Below, piece by piece: positions 51,401 through 62,716 of a stretch of DNA of 64,000 nt (the first letter of the stretch is position 1; every line of letters begins with the position of its first letter). Origin of the DNA: Sipunculus nudus (taxonomy: Eukaryota; Annelida; Sipuncula; Golfingiida; Sipunculidae). The DNA lies in the NCBI GenBank assembly GCA_026874595.1, contig CM049311.1:11125676-11189675 (forward strand). Direction: 5' to 3'. The notes beneath the pieces are model-generated. The model worked only from the letters and a program-made list of their open reading frames with translations. It ran no database searches and was not told where the DNA came from. A program made the translations under genes and the position numbers.

Positions 51401-53691
51401 CATCGCCATCTGGATATTTACAAAGTATATTCAGCTGCGCTTTAATCAATTGAGGACCCTCAAGCGCCAAACCCTAAGCTTAACCGTAGGGCTTTCTGAT
51501 AATCATACAGTTTATTAAGTGTAGTACCTATTAAACTGCGTCAGAATATTTGCAAGAACTTATCAAAGTTCTTGTCTCGATAAGGAATCTACGCCAATAA
51601 AACAAAATTTTTTCTTGCTCATCCAGCAGGCAAACCAAAAAATGAATGATAAAGTTCTCGCTTGGCATCAAATATGATGGGAAACATGTTCCAAGAAAAG
51701 AATATTATTAGAATAATATGAATTATTATACAAGAAAATGTAAAAATATACATTTGTTCTGCAGGAGTAATATAATAATAAAACATTTAGTGTCATTCGG
51801 CGCCAACATTTGTAACAGGTGTGGTGGAATAGATTGATCATATCATGTTTCATATCATGAAACAAAAATCATGACACAATCCTTACTATACTATAATAAT
51901 GATCCATGCTTCTACGTCCATAATTGTGCCTCTATTTGTATGTTTGTAAGCATTTTGTTTATATATTATTAATTTCATTAAGACCCTGATAAACGTCGCT
52001 TGCTGCGTGAGGACCATTTATTTTTATTTTTTTTTATTGATCTCGTATATAAATTAAATACCTCAGGCTAGATGCTACTGTTCTGAACTGGGCATTGTTT
52101 AAAAAATATGGAAACGAAATATAAGGTGTTATATGAGTGTGTTTGATGGTTAAAAGGATAAAAAAAATGTTCGCCTTGAGCGCATTAGTAGTTTCCATCT
52201 CACAGCGGGTTTCCATACATTTGTTATTAGCGAAATTTGGTATGAATTTTTTATTTTTCACTGAAACAGAACAGGTACAGGTACCGGGCGTTGATCTACC
52301 CTGTTTTAATTTCTGTCAATAAGATAATCTCCATTTTTCGAAAATAAAATATCAAGCAAATATCCACTCTCCGTGCTCAAGGATTACCATCGAGACTCAA
52401 TGCCTAAAGCAGCCAATCTTTGGTATAAATGACCTTGTTCAGTGTATATTTAGGACAATATTAGAACTGCACAAACTTGTAAATAGGCGTTCATAGTATG
52501 GCTTAAAATAAAGTTTAAAGGACTTTATATACCTATTACAATTATAAAGCAGTCGGTGGCCTAGGTACCATGGTCATCCGCAACAGGGCCTTTGAGTCGA
52601 TTTCGAAATGTCGAGATTTTGTGACGTCGTTAGAAATCCTGAAACCACAGGAGCTTTTCAAAAGAGAAGGCAAATAAGCTACGGTGAAATAAAGATTTTT
52701 TTTAAATTTGTGGTTATATTTGTAATTTCTAGAGAAAAGTCAAAGCAATGCCATATTTTCATTTAAATAATTTCTATTATTGTAATATTATCAATTAACT
52801 GTGAATGTAAATAAGGAAAAATATATATGATTATAACAGAAATATAACAGAATATTTGCAAATTCATATTATGTAGACCTATTACCTTGATATGAGTTTT
52901 GGATAACGTTCAACTGTGTACACATGGGCATGAATTTAAAGTCCTTGACTAAAACAAAACATAACAAATAACTAGAGAAAGCCAGAATTTCAACTGTACA
53001 TTCCTATTTAAAACTGCACAAATATTGAACAACCGTGTGCTAAAATATACCCTGATCTCGCTCCTAAAATTTGCCTGTATAATAAAGATTCATTCGTGCG
53101 ACCTCTGTGACGCCACCTTTGTGTTACAGGGACAGTCACACAAGAAAAGGTGGCTTAGGGCGAATGTTATCCACCAATGATTTTTGTATTCATTTGAGGG
53201 CAAGAAGATTCAAATATATAAACTTGAAATATGCAATTTAAGGAATGCAAGTCTCCGCATTCACTTATTCGGCCCATATTTCCAGGTTCCTTCGTGCATG
53301 ACTCTACTATTGTGAACAATACTTGATGACGTTCCTGTATCAGGATCATGTTCGGATACACACAACAATCTAATCGATTCTTCATTGGCCCATTAACCGA
53401 AATGCTCTAAAATTTCATGAGATACCTTTCATGATTGTGTGGGTTATGTTGTGAACAAGCACACACAAACAAACACACACACAAACGGGGATGAACGCAG
53501 AAACAGTTCAGGATGGGATAGGTCAATCCCCCCTCAAAGATTCTCATTATTATATACGTGCATTATTTTTAAATGAGGTTCTATAACGATATATTTTATC
53601 AGTCATGACACGTATATACCTATATTTCTGTATTTATTTAGAATCCGGAGAAGGGGACAGCGTGAGGGATCCTATGATGTGTCCAGGATAG
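45167..53691 (+). CDS. small secreted C-type-lectin-like protein, four exons
   Basis: Joined exons 45167-45221, 47943-48087, 48427-48548 and 53642-53691 (372 nt) encode 123 residues. All three introns are GT-AG and the exon phases (1, 2, 1) fit without a stop. Residues 1-18 (MWTALIGLTFLFLGCCHA) form a signal peptide, so the product is probably secreted. The mature chain starts C-x10-CYKV, as in the first strand of many C-type-lectin-like domains (CTLDs). It has a WVG in the middle and ends CETALPYVCF, which matches the usual last CTLD cysteine and LPYVC. At about 105 residues it is shorter than a typical CTLD, and I see no EPN/QPD or WND calcium motif, so calcium-dependent sugar binding is doubtful. 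A short acidic tail with one more cysteine follows. An AATAAA lies at 53781. The join was made by eye. Exons 1-3 are fairly sure, exon 4 less so. It could instead be a non-lectin cysteine-rich secreted protein. Confidence 0.55.
45396..45440. repeat. (TA)n microsatellite in intron 1
   Basis: A TA dinucleotide run inside the first intron of the CTLD-like gene. Confidence 0.95.
46515..46930 (-). repeat. dispersed repeat, arm B of an inverted pair
   Basis: Inverted relative of 40340-40740, within intron 1 of the CTLD-like gene. Together the two copies could pair over about 400 bases across a 5.8-kb loop. Confidence 0.65.
47158..47242 (+). repeat. 18-19-bp minisatellite
   Basis: About five units of AAAACACAAGTATCANTT with small changes (CACACGTATCATTT, AACAAAGTATCAATT). 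Confidence 0.8.
47943..48087 (+). CDS. exon 2: N-terminal half of CTLD-like domain
   Basis: The acceptor is ...CACGTTACAG and the donor is GG|GTAAAT. The exon opens in phase with exon 1 (GA|T, Asp) and reads DAGCRNGGLRVGRRCYKVIT and onward, with four cysteines, to ...DKLKELPG. The codon use and moderate GC stand out from the AT-rich intron on both sides. The C-x10-CYKV spacing resembles the start of many C-type-lectin-like domains. The usual tryptophan after the first cysteine is absent. Confidence 0.6.
48427..48548 (+). CDS. exon 3: C-terminal half of CTLD-like domain
   Basis: The acceptor is ...TCGTACTAG. The exon completes the glycine codon split by intron 2. It reads LPNGPVWVGPGNKVLEVTES and onward to NEMTCETALPYVCFE. 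The WVG and the closing C-x4-LPYVC pattern are the strongest C-type-lectin-like signs in the window. The donor is G|GTACGG; a second possible donor, G|GTAATA, lies five bases downstream and would change the tail. Confidence 0.6.
49188..49490. mobile_element. TIR MITE, copy 2
   Basis: Second copy of the 31814 element, in intron 3 of the CTLD-like gene. The left end TTAAGGCCAAAAGAGGTATGG and right GGTGCCTGAGATTCGTACC are recognisable. The outermost right TIR is lost in a T/G-rich tract near 49475-49495. Confidence 0.7.
49533..50551. mobile_element. TA-flanked element of nested AACCAA/TTGGTT inverted repeats
   Basis: The tips are inverted: CGCTCAAAAACAG (49533) and CTGTTTTTCGAGTG (ends 50551), each flanked by TA, as in Tc1/mariner-type elements. 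The interior is a degenerate minisatellite of 20-23 bases in which each unit holds ACCAA-n4-6-TTGGTT, so every unit is itself a small palindrome. There is no transposase. A SINE-like segment (50035-50290) interrupts the array. Confidence 0.65.
50035..50290 (+). mobile_element. tRNA-derived insertion (SINE-like)
   Basis: CAGGCTGAGGGGCAAAACG (box-A-like, about 50050) and CAGGTTCGATTCC (perfect box B, 50090-50102) have tRNA spacing. CTTGTAT in between could be a tRNA-Thr(TGT)-like anticodon loop. A non-tRNA body follows. It splits the AACCAA/TTGGTT array and is therefore younger than it. Confidence 0.5.
50560..53085. other. intron 3 continued; little content
   Basis: AT-rich. A degraded tRNA-like segment at about 52550-52640 (TGGCCTAGGTACCATGGT with GAGTCGATTTC) is probably a SINE remnant; it also contains a 34-codon frame from an ATG at 52569. 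Confidence 0.3.
53091..53165. repeat. imperfect hairpin
   Basis: CATTCGTGCG...GCCACCTTTGTGT pairs with CACACAAGAAAAGGTGGCTT...GCGAATG about 40 bases on. Confidence 0.4.
53190..53505 (+). repeat. dispersed repeat, copy 2
   Basis: Relative of 36080-36410 in the same orientation, just upstream of the inferred last exon of the CTLD-like gene. It ends in a CACACAAACA-rich tail at 53460-53490. Confidence 0.6.
53642..53691 (+). CDS. exon 4: C-terminal tail and stop (probable)
   Basis: The acceptor is a pyrimidine-rich tract ending ATTTAG. The exon is in phase with exon 3 through the G|GTACGG donor and encodes EESGEGDSVRDPMMCPG followed by TAG. The intron before it is about 5.1 kb and holds several mobile elements, so another exon could have been missed. 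AATAAA 90 bases downstream supports this as the last exon. Confidence 0.4.
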
Positions 53692-53780
53692 ACGGACAAT
53701 CTGACGTCATAGAACCAACCATGGCCGTGACGTCATAAACCCAGCCAATACCCAAAGGAAATGTTATACTTAAACTATTG

Positions 53781-53786
53781 AATAAA
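53781..53786 (+). terminator. poly(A) signal of the CTLD-like gene
   Basis: This is an exact AATAAA, 90 bases after the TAG of the inferred last exon. Two perfect TGACGTCA palindromes (53702 and 53728) lie between the stop and this signal. Confidence 0.4.
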
Positions 53787-54419
53787 ATTATAAGAAAGAT
53801 GCATGCAGATATAAATATATGTGTACGTGAAACACATAAGATACCACATGTATAAGATACCCTGAATCCGCCCCTTAATCCGGGTCTCAGTACCTTATAA
53901 AAAAATAAAGTAAAACATACAGAGGTCAAACTATAACCTCCTTGTTTATTCAAATAATTTAAATTATCTAAATATATTTGATTATTTTTTTAAAGAAAAT
54001 ATCATGTAAACACTCTAAAAGTTTGGATGCCAAGAAAGGCTACTCATAGAGGGAGGCAGATTATTTGACGTGTTCAGAAAGTACATGAAGTTGGTCTTTG
54101 ATGATTTTTTCTTCTATGTCATATTAGATTTAAATTCCCCTATAGACAGTTCTCTGAAAATTGTATCCATAAATGGAGACGGGATGGTGAATCTGAGTAA
54201 AAATGTTACCTGCTTACTGATTATATGGACGAAAATTCAAATAAAGTCTGGTTCTGGTGACATCAAGATTCTGTTTTATCTGTTATAGAATGGAAGATCT
54301 GCTAAATCTTAGAATTACGAGCTTGTATTCACAATTGAGGCATCTGAAGGCTGTGGACATGTGAAATTTCATGCTGATACATTAAACGAATTCTGAGATA
54401 AATGCATAAAAGTATTCTA

Positions 54420-54960
54420 CAAATACGAGATTGCAGATGGTGCCACTAGTTTCGTGAATAAAAAATCTATCATGCAAAATTTCAGGCCAATACGGCAATC
54501 CACCCTTAAGAAAAAGTGCATCAATGTATTCTACAAAACAACGGCAGGTGGCGCCACCTGTCTGGTCTACAACTAAGCAATCCAAGACGGATAAACATGC
54601 AAAATTTCAGGCAGATACGTCCATCCACTCCTGAGATAGGAGTAATTTTAACCCAAAGCAAACGCACGGAAGGACGCCAGGCAAAAACGATTGCAGATGG
54701 CGCCATGAGTCTTGAGTACGAGATGAAGGTATCCAAGATCTTTTGACAAGCACTATTTCAGCCTAATTTATTGAACCAATCACTAAGATGAACGAATGGA
54801 AAATGCATTGATTGACACCACGCAAAAAATATTAATGGTGGCGCCACAAATCTCGAGTACGAGTTGGAAGTATCCAAGATCTTTAGACATGCACATTTTC
54901 AGCTCAATACATCGAACCTTTCATGAGATATGGACTGTTATCACTGAGACACCCACATTT
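54420..54960 (+). repeat. GGCGCC-bearing repeat family, four units
   Basis: Units marked by GCAGATGGTGCCAC, CAGGTGGCGCCACCTG, GCAGATGGCGCCAT and ATGGTGGCGCCAC at about 54434, 54545, 54694 and 54835 (spacing 109-151). Each is followed by ATCCAAGA...CATGCAAAATTTCAG-like sequence. The same blocks occur at 63326-64000. Confidence 0.6.
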
Positions 54961-54964
54961 ATAC

Positions 54965-57900
54965 TGCACTAAAAGGATTGCAGGAGTCGCCATCAGGCAC
55001 CAGTTCAAACGAACCCGGCGGCGGAACCCGCTTGAAAACATTGTATCCGCAAATCTCTGTTTTGGACGATACAGTTATATAAGTTTATTTTTACGGAAAC
55101 GAGACTGTGAAATTGGGGGGTATAAATCGTAGTGTAACATGTTTTTACAATTTTCATTCAAACATTAAGCAGTTATGAAGCAATTTGTGCATATATAACA
55201 AGGAATATTCTCGCTTCATAGACGAAAAACAAACTATGGCCCTGTACTAACCTTGGATCAGCCAAAGTATCGGTAAATTTTGAGATTTTTGTGAGTTTTG
55301 TTGCATGTGACAAGTTCGGAATAGTAAGGGGGGAGGGGGTATAGGTATAGAACAAAAAATTTGTACCAGGGAGGATTAACAACACGTTATTAACAACACG
55401 TTAAATCTTAAAACAGACAATTTACGACCATAGAAAAAAAAAGAAAAAGTTTTTTTTCTACTTAATTAAGGCTGGTGCAATTTGTGTCTAGTTGCGTTAA
55501 TTACATTATAAAACAAGCACGGGATGGTGTGAAGAAGGTTAATGGTGTTCCGTAGGAGGAAATTATCCACTGGAACATTCAGGGTGCTAAGAAAATCGTT
55601 ACACTACCTATATCTGTTCCCGCGATTATCTGGTTGGTTTATTGTACTTACTAAAGTTTGTTCCACAGTGGGGTGCCCATTAAAGTTGGCAAAAGTTATC
55701 ATTATTTGGCAGATCCTTTCCAAAGTGTAAGCTGCAATTAAAAAATGAGGCAGCGGCCTAATTAACTAGAATGTAACCAACACCATACCTTGCAAACTAT
55801 TTAAATAATACAATGAAATATCTGAAATTTAATAGTTTATTGTTTGTTTTGTTTTTTTTTTACAAAATTTCAGTCCCATTGATGAAGGTCAAGGTTACAC
55901 GCTCAAACAACTACATATAAAAGCTGCCGATTGGTTGGTTAGCGTCATAAATATTCTAAAATATGTAATTTTATCATCAAGTAAGGCTGGCAACCCCTTT
56001 GCATGCAGATGCCATGTAACTTGGTAACATATAATCCAAGATAACCAGAGGGTTGCAGATTATTTATGTCGCTTTTTTTAAGAGTTTTACATCTCATTTT
56101 AGGCCATTAGTTTTTCATCATTTTTAGTGTTAAACTGTGTGATAATATTTAGGTTTGGGAGAATGGGCCTGACCGCCCAATTTCAATGGGCCTCCACTTG
56201 AGGAGTCGACTGTAGGAATGCATGTGATAATAGGCCACATTTATCGCTCTGTCATGGGAAAGAGTAGATACCCTCAAACAGAAATAAAAGTCTTTAAATC
56301 TTGACTTTAATTAACTTCACGTCGCTCAATGGTTTATGTGGTTATGTTCAATGATAGATTGAAACAAACAGGCACCAACTAAGTATGACACCGCTGCTTT
56401 TTATTAGCTGGAGATAACCCACATAATTCCTGTATCAGCCTTAAACATCATATTCCAGTAACATTCTGTGCAGTGGCCGTACTTTGTATACACTTAAGAC
56501 AATATATATTATAAGCCTATTTCATATACCAATAGACTAGGCCTACAATTATATATAAAAATGTATGTTATGCATGCTTGTGAGTAATGCGTTTACAAGT
56601 AACTTTTAAACATTTTATCATAAACTCTGGAACTGCGTCAGACCTTAAACTTCCAGTTCTTGGTTCGGATTTGCTGACTGGGTCGTTTGATTGATCCCAC
56701 CAAGATGGTTTAACATGTAACACCCAAAGAATTTTACATATATTCTTGTCAAACCTTCATCCCACATGACGTTAGTGGACCATTACCGACATTAGCGACA
56801 CCTCTCGGCGAAGACTGATACTGAGTGTTCACATCGCGTTCAGGTAAAGAAAACGTATTCCAGATCAAATTATATTATCATATAACAAAATTGCCTATAA
56901 ACAAAATATCTAGATAGTTTTTACATAAACTGAACCCAATTCCTAGAGGAAAAGTATTTTTTCTATTTATTTTTCCACAAAAAAAAGACTCTAGGTTGTG
57001 TGATTTGTTCAGAAACTATTATCACATCTATGAGCACTGTCAAATTGGCAGTGACCTCACAGACAGGGAAATCCCTTGTGACTAAAAATTCTAGATCTCA
57101 TCAAAAGCCTAGTAATTCTGATATATACTGTCAGCTCCGAATTTTTAGGGATGAATAAAAGCAAAATGTATTGTTTCGTGTCGCATCCAGTACTACCCGT
57201 CCTCACTGAATGTCACTTATAATGATTAAATTTTCTAAAACACCATCTTGAAATTCCCGTCACTGGTATCCATTTCTACGTTTCGTGAGGTTTGAGCCTG
57301 CAAATATGTTATTTTCATTGATCTTGTACAAGTATATTTTAATATATATATAATACACACACATCACTTGCATTTGCCAAATATTTTCGGCCCACTCCCC
57401 TCCCTCAATTCTGGCTATGTCCCTAGTGTCACCGATATTTGGTCGGAAAACATACGCCTAAGATTAATTTCGCAAAATCATTTGATCACTGGTTGCAGCT
57501 GCGGGTAAAGGTTTTCTTAAAAGGTTTGCAGTTGGATGCCTTTCAACCACTTAATAAAAATTTTGCTGAATAAATATAGGCATTCATGGATAAAAAAATT
57601 CGCGACTGATTAAGAGAAACCAAATGTATTCTATACCGCTGTGTATCCAGAACTAACGGGTATTCTGCTCCTTTTAATTATATTTTTTGGTTAAAAACTA
57701 TCTTTCAATATTAATGAAAGTAAAATCATAATGCCACGATCCTTTATGATATTGCAATACATTAACTTAAAAAGCATTGCACATGGTCGCCTAGTGGTTC
57801 GAAGAAATGTACTTATAAAAAGCGAGGTCTCAGGATACTGAATTCTGATGTAATTTCTTTTTAATAATTGCCCCAAAATTATAAAGGGACTTTCCGACTT

Positions 57901-58110
57901 GGGCGTCAAGGGATTAGGTAAAGGCTGTTTTGTAGTTACAGATTTCAACGTTTTCAGCGTGGAAATTTGCTTGGGCATTTACAAACATTTTTTTTTTATT
58001 TACTTAATTTTTTAAAAATTTTATTTATGAAGATATGGAGTGCCTCCCAGTTACAGGATCTCCATAACTGTTTAATTAACATTTCTTTTGGGACCACGAA
58101 AGTCACGACA
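54965..58110. other. no supportable gene between the convergent genes
   Basis: AT-rich sequence with short chance ORFs. A direct repeat AACAACACGTTA occurs at 55379 and 55391. No exon with splice support was found. Confidence 0.45.
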
Positions 58111-58135
58111 CAACAAGAAATATTTTTGAAAACAT

Positions 58136-58141
58136 TTTATT
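58136..58141 (-). terminator. candidate distal poly(A) signal
   Basis: The + strand reads TTTATT, giving AATAAA on the minus strand. It is the most downstream good signal before the sequence changes character, and it would put the 3' end near 58115-58125. Confidence 0.35.
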
Positions 58142-58249
58142 GAAACCTTTTTAACACCTAAAAGCATGCATAGCACCAATCGTGTTAGTAATAGTTGGCG
58201 ATACGTTGCCATCTTTCTCTTACAAGGCATTTCCTTTTTCATATCAGTG

Positions 58250-58250
58250 T

Positions 58251-58327
<77 letters not shown>

Positions 58328-58352
58328 AGAGAGAGACAGACAAACAGACAGA
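58250..58352. repeat. compound (TA)n(GA)n microsatellite
   Basis: TA then GA, breaking down to GACAGACAAACAGACAGAC, near the 3' end of the inferred long UTR. Confidence 0.95.
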
Positions 58353-61300
58353 CTGGATAAAGAGATATTTCATATTTAGTATTTCAGAAAAATACAATAT
58401 ATATAGCATGCAAGCATAATAACTCAAATAGTTTATCATAAAAAATCAATATTAAGCAATGCATATATGTTTAAGGAGGACTGATAAACAAATAAAAAGT
58501 TAAAGAATAACGGGATAATTCTTAATTAAGTTTCAAATACAACACTGCACTGCTCTTTTCCTGTACATTTTCAAACCGAGACCATTTTCTCACCCCTTAA
58601 AAGTTTACCCTTTCACATACTACTTTTCCATAACAAAGAAACCACCCCTAAACAGTCAGATCAAGCATGACAAATTGGTTCACATTACACAAAACATGAT
58701 AGTCAAATCAAGTTTCTTAAACACCAATCCTATTTCTCTTGGTTCTTTATGCATCAATATTTGTTTTCATAAAGTATTTTTCCATGTACAATACGGGCAG
58801 TTAATGATAAATAAATGACATCACTTTTCAATTTGTATATATTAACAATTAAAAATGTCTTAATCAAACATTAATATTACATCATGATCACAAACCTAAT
58901 CAGACACTAATTTACTAAACTTCCCTACCAATATTAATTGCAGTTCTCAAAATCTTTAATTGTCTTGACAAGAAACTCTTTCTCCTATCTTGTTTGTACT
59001 GATCATAAATAAAGATAAATTCTCTATACAAGTAACATTCTGGAGATAAAAAAAAAACGTGCTTTATCTGTCATTTTTATCATCAAATTAACGTGCTCAC
59101 TAATTAAAATATAGTGATAATTAACATATGATTATATTGAGAATAACAAATCCACCATATACATTAGAGAATAGAGTTAGCAATGATAAACATTATCAAG
59201 ATAATTAATATATTAAAATTAAATTTTAATCATTAAACTAATCATGAGTACTTTTGATTTAAATAACCGTTTTTAAAGATTTGTTTAGGAGATAACATAA
59301 AAGAATATTTTAAAAGATGTTAAGAACATTTTGCCTGACCAGTTTCCTAAATAACATTAAATGTAAGATATCACAAGGAAATTTCTGTATAATAAATGAA
59401 AAGGGTGAACCTTCAAAGCCAAATTATTCATAAAACGGTGCTAAATATATTCAAAATTTCACACAACTCAAGGACGACCCAAACAATAAATACTGTTAAT
59501 TTTAAAATTTCCTCACTTTTGATTCCAAGCAAATTCTGCAGAACTAAACACAACATAAGAAACCACAACACAAATATATACCAACATATACAAATACATG
59601 AACCACACGAAGCTGAGCAAGTGACGGCATTAACATACCATAAAAGATAAGTATTTCAATAAAATATCAAATAAAGCAACTGGCAATGTATCAATTAAGC
59701 TACGATCCTACCATGGCACTCGTGGCGACATCCACCTATTCCAGGGTGTATAGGAACAGTATATAAATGTTTAACTAATACCTCCAGAATCAGGATAAAC
59801 AGAGTTACTATCTACAGAATATACAATCACTGAATAAAACCCAATGATCACATTATTCTCAGTAAACAAGGTTTGTTTACCGGGATTAAACATCCGTATC
59901 TCAGACTTCTCCGTTTAGGGATAAAATGATATAATGCCAGAAGAATGAGTGATCACAATGATACAGTGATGATTTTTGCATTTCATCTCCCCATGTTGAT
60001 TTCTGCCGATACATGCTTGCAATTACCATTTGCTGTATCAGCACTGTATCAGTAGAATATAAAAATCATCTTAACAGTAATCTTCTAGCCAGTATACTTG
60101 AAGAGCACCTCAATAGTCGAAGAAGTAAGTCATCTATATACGGCTGATCAATGCAATTACGAAATAATTGATAGATATTATGTTATTCATATCTGACCAT
60201 AAACCAAGTACTGATATATCACAGAACCAAACTGCCTTGCATGAAGTTTTTCAATGATTCTGCAAAAATAGGGCAATAATCATTAACTGGCTGCTTTTCT
60301 GGAACACTTTTTTTCTTCTTTGTTTCTGCCAAAATTTTAAGCACCATGTCCAAAAACAATGTGAATAAACTTGATCACGCCAAACATCCCTTATTATGAT
60401 TTTACCGACTTCCAATAAATACTTGTCTTATCTATGGTTTTCTCTGAAAATGCCATATAACTTGCCATTTAATATCACATCAGCCTTTTAGACAGTCAAT
60501 ATCAAAGGTTATATAAATTATGTGCCTTATACTACAGTGCTTATGGGAGAGTATTACCAGAGTGGCACATTCATTACACAACATTAAGCTTTATATACAT
60601 ATTATGCAACGAAGACAACTGACCTTAGGGCCAACAATAACATCTGCAGATATATACTCCAACCTTGCTGGGATGCAAACATGTCTAATTACTATCCCCG
60701 ATCAAACACCACTTATGATTTAACATATTTGACTTCATCAGACAGAATCATTTGATTAATGACTTCCTATTCAGATTTCAAACATCAACTTATTAAGATC
60801 CCTCTATGGCAGAGCAACCCTGTTTGTACTATCATGCTTTCCAATACTTTTCAATATACAACTAATTACCAAAGCAGAAATGAAATTTAATGGTATCAAA
60901 GAACTCCATATCTTACAAGTCCTGGTTAACCTTAAGCAGAATCCCACTTATAGTGTGTGCATTAATTATGAATTACCGGTATCTTCCCCTGATTTAAAAC
61001 CACAATTGTGCTAGGTATAATGACAATATTAGTTGTGCATAACAGCAAGAGTATAACAGATCTTGCATATATGCTATTGCTATGGTGAAAGGCACTAATA
61101 TGGTTTTGGATACTGACTGATTTGGACACTGGTGGACATGTTTCACCATTATAAAATGATCCTCAGCAAAACACCACAGTGAAACTGTATCCCATGCAAG
61201 CTGGTAAAACTCAACAGCTACACAAGACATACATCACATGTCAATTTGATCATTTAATCAAGAACAGCTAGAGCTGATCTGAATTTAGTGCTAAGATCCT

Positions 61301-62553
61301 TAGATTTACACAATCTTGTTTGGAAGTTTGATTTTTGTATATCAAATATGAATTATTCCAGCTTATATTAAACTTTTCTTTGCATAACTAATATGAACCC
61401 TGATACCAATTTAACATGTACTTTGCAAAGAGTGAGATTCTGCAAATTTAGAATATCAGTTTTACTTTTTTTATTACTTCTGACTTGTTTTTGTGCTAAA
61501 ATGAACAATACTAAGTACAAGCCCAGTTTTAACATCCTGAGTGTCCACATAGTACATTATGATAATTAAGAAACCAATGAACAAAACAAAAGGAAGGTTG
61601 AAACAGACTCAATGAAATTAACAAGCCTTACTCCTCTCTTAAATTTATTTAAATTTGTAATAATTTATGCTCTGCTAGGGCAAAAAACATGAATCTTAAA
61701 TATGATTTTGAATTAACCACACATGGTTGATATTAAACCTCAAATACTTCTTCCTAACTTGGGATGAACATTGTTTAGTTAGAAATTTCAATCCTAAAAA
61801 CTAAATTTATTTACAAGACAATAAAAAGACATATTCAAACATGTATAAATTAATAATTACATTTAGTACCTTCTCTGGGCTTCATTTCAAACAAGTGAGG
61901 TCATAAACATTATACTGAACTGAACTAGTAATCAATAATTAAAAATAAACCATCATAATCATAATAAACAATATAAAGTGTGCAACAGTGATCAAATCCT
62001 ATATTCCAAACTAGCTTTTTTTCAAAACAGTATGAAAACTAAATTTAATTTTGAAGGCAAAGGCCTTTTTACAAGAAACTAAATCAAGCTTAAGGGCTCC
62101 ATCATAGCAAATCAATGTCCATCAACTCAAAAATACAGATGAATTGTATTAAACTCACCAAAGTATGATGTCAGTGCACTCTTGACTTGAGGACATGGGT
62201 AATTTAATAAACTATAAACATTGTGGTAAGCAACATATTTGGACCAAAAAGAGCAAAAATCAAGAACCTTAAACTAGTAAAATGATGGGTTCTTGCCCCA
62301 AGATTCAAATTTTCAATTGGAACATGAAGACGGGTCTCCTCAAACAGATTCCATCCATTTTTACACGTATTTCTGTCAATTATATTTGACAGTGTTTTAA
62401 TAATTCTGTGTACTGAATGTGCTAAAATAACCTGAGTCAGAGTGCTCTGACATCATCCATTGGTTGATGACACTACAGGGGTGCGATGTCAAAACATGGC
62501 AGTGCAAGGTGATGGTGTATGATGGTAGAGACATCTGGTGGTGATTATGGAAA

Positions 62554-62716
62554 CTACCAGTGAAGGGCCAGCGTGGCAGCCATGCTGAGGACTGCTGTGA
62601 ACATCATGGTCGCCATAGGCTGACTAACACCGCTTTCTTTGCCACTTCTGACTGCTTCAGCTCTTGGTTTCCTGCGTGAGTTTGTTGTGCTGCTGTACTG
62701 GCCTTTGAGTACAGCT
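62554..62716 (-). CDS. last coding exon of a GPI-anchored protein (partial gene)
   Basis: Read on the minus strand, a strong acceptor (pyrimidine-rich, ending TTTTGTTCACAG) opens an exon that supplies the last base of a split codon. It then runs 53 codons to TAG. The other two frames meet stops inside the exon. The C-terminus is hydrophilic (SRRKPRAEAVRSGKESG) and then ends in a hydrophobic stretch, MATMMFTAVLSMAATLALHW. That is the pattern of a GPI-anchor signal: a small-residue cleavage site near SG, a short spacer and a hydrophobic tail with no cytoplasmic part. The mature protein would sit on the outer face of the plasma membrane. The family cannot be told from this piece. IgLON/lachesin-type cell-adhesion proteins and glypicans are among many families that end this way. 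Upstream exons are not visible between 62717 and 64000, which is intron carrying repeats. Confidence 0.6.

Larger units (their letters stand above)
58115..62553 (-). other. probable long 3' UTR of the GPI-protein gene
   Basis: From the stop codon to a reverse-strand AATAAA near 58136 there is about 4.4 kb of AT-rich sequence. It has no long ORF and no recognisable transposon, unlike most other parts of the window. It contains many ATTTA-type motifs and, on the minus strand, a TGTAAATA Pumilio-type site near 61808. One TA/GA microsatellite (58250-58352) lies close to the 3' end. The extent is inferred, and earlier poly(A) sites are possible. Confidence 0.45.

Noticed and set aside
52569-52673. 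34-codon frame with good start context
   Set aside because: It overlaps a degraded tRNA-like segment, more likely a SINE remnant than a small protein.
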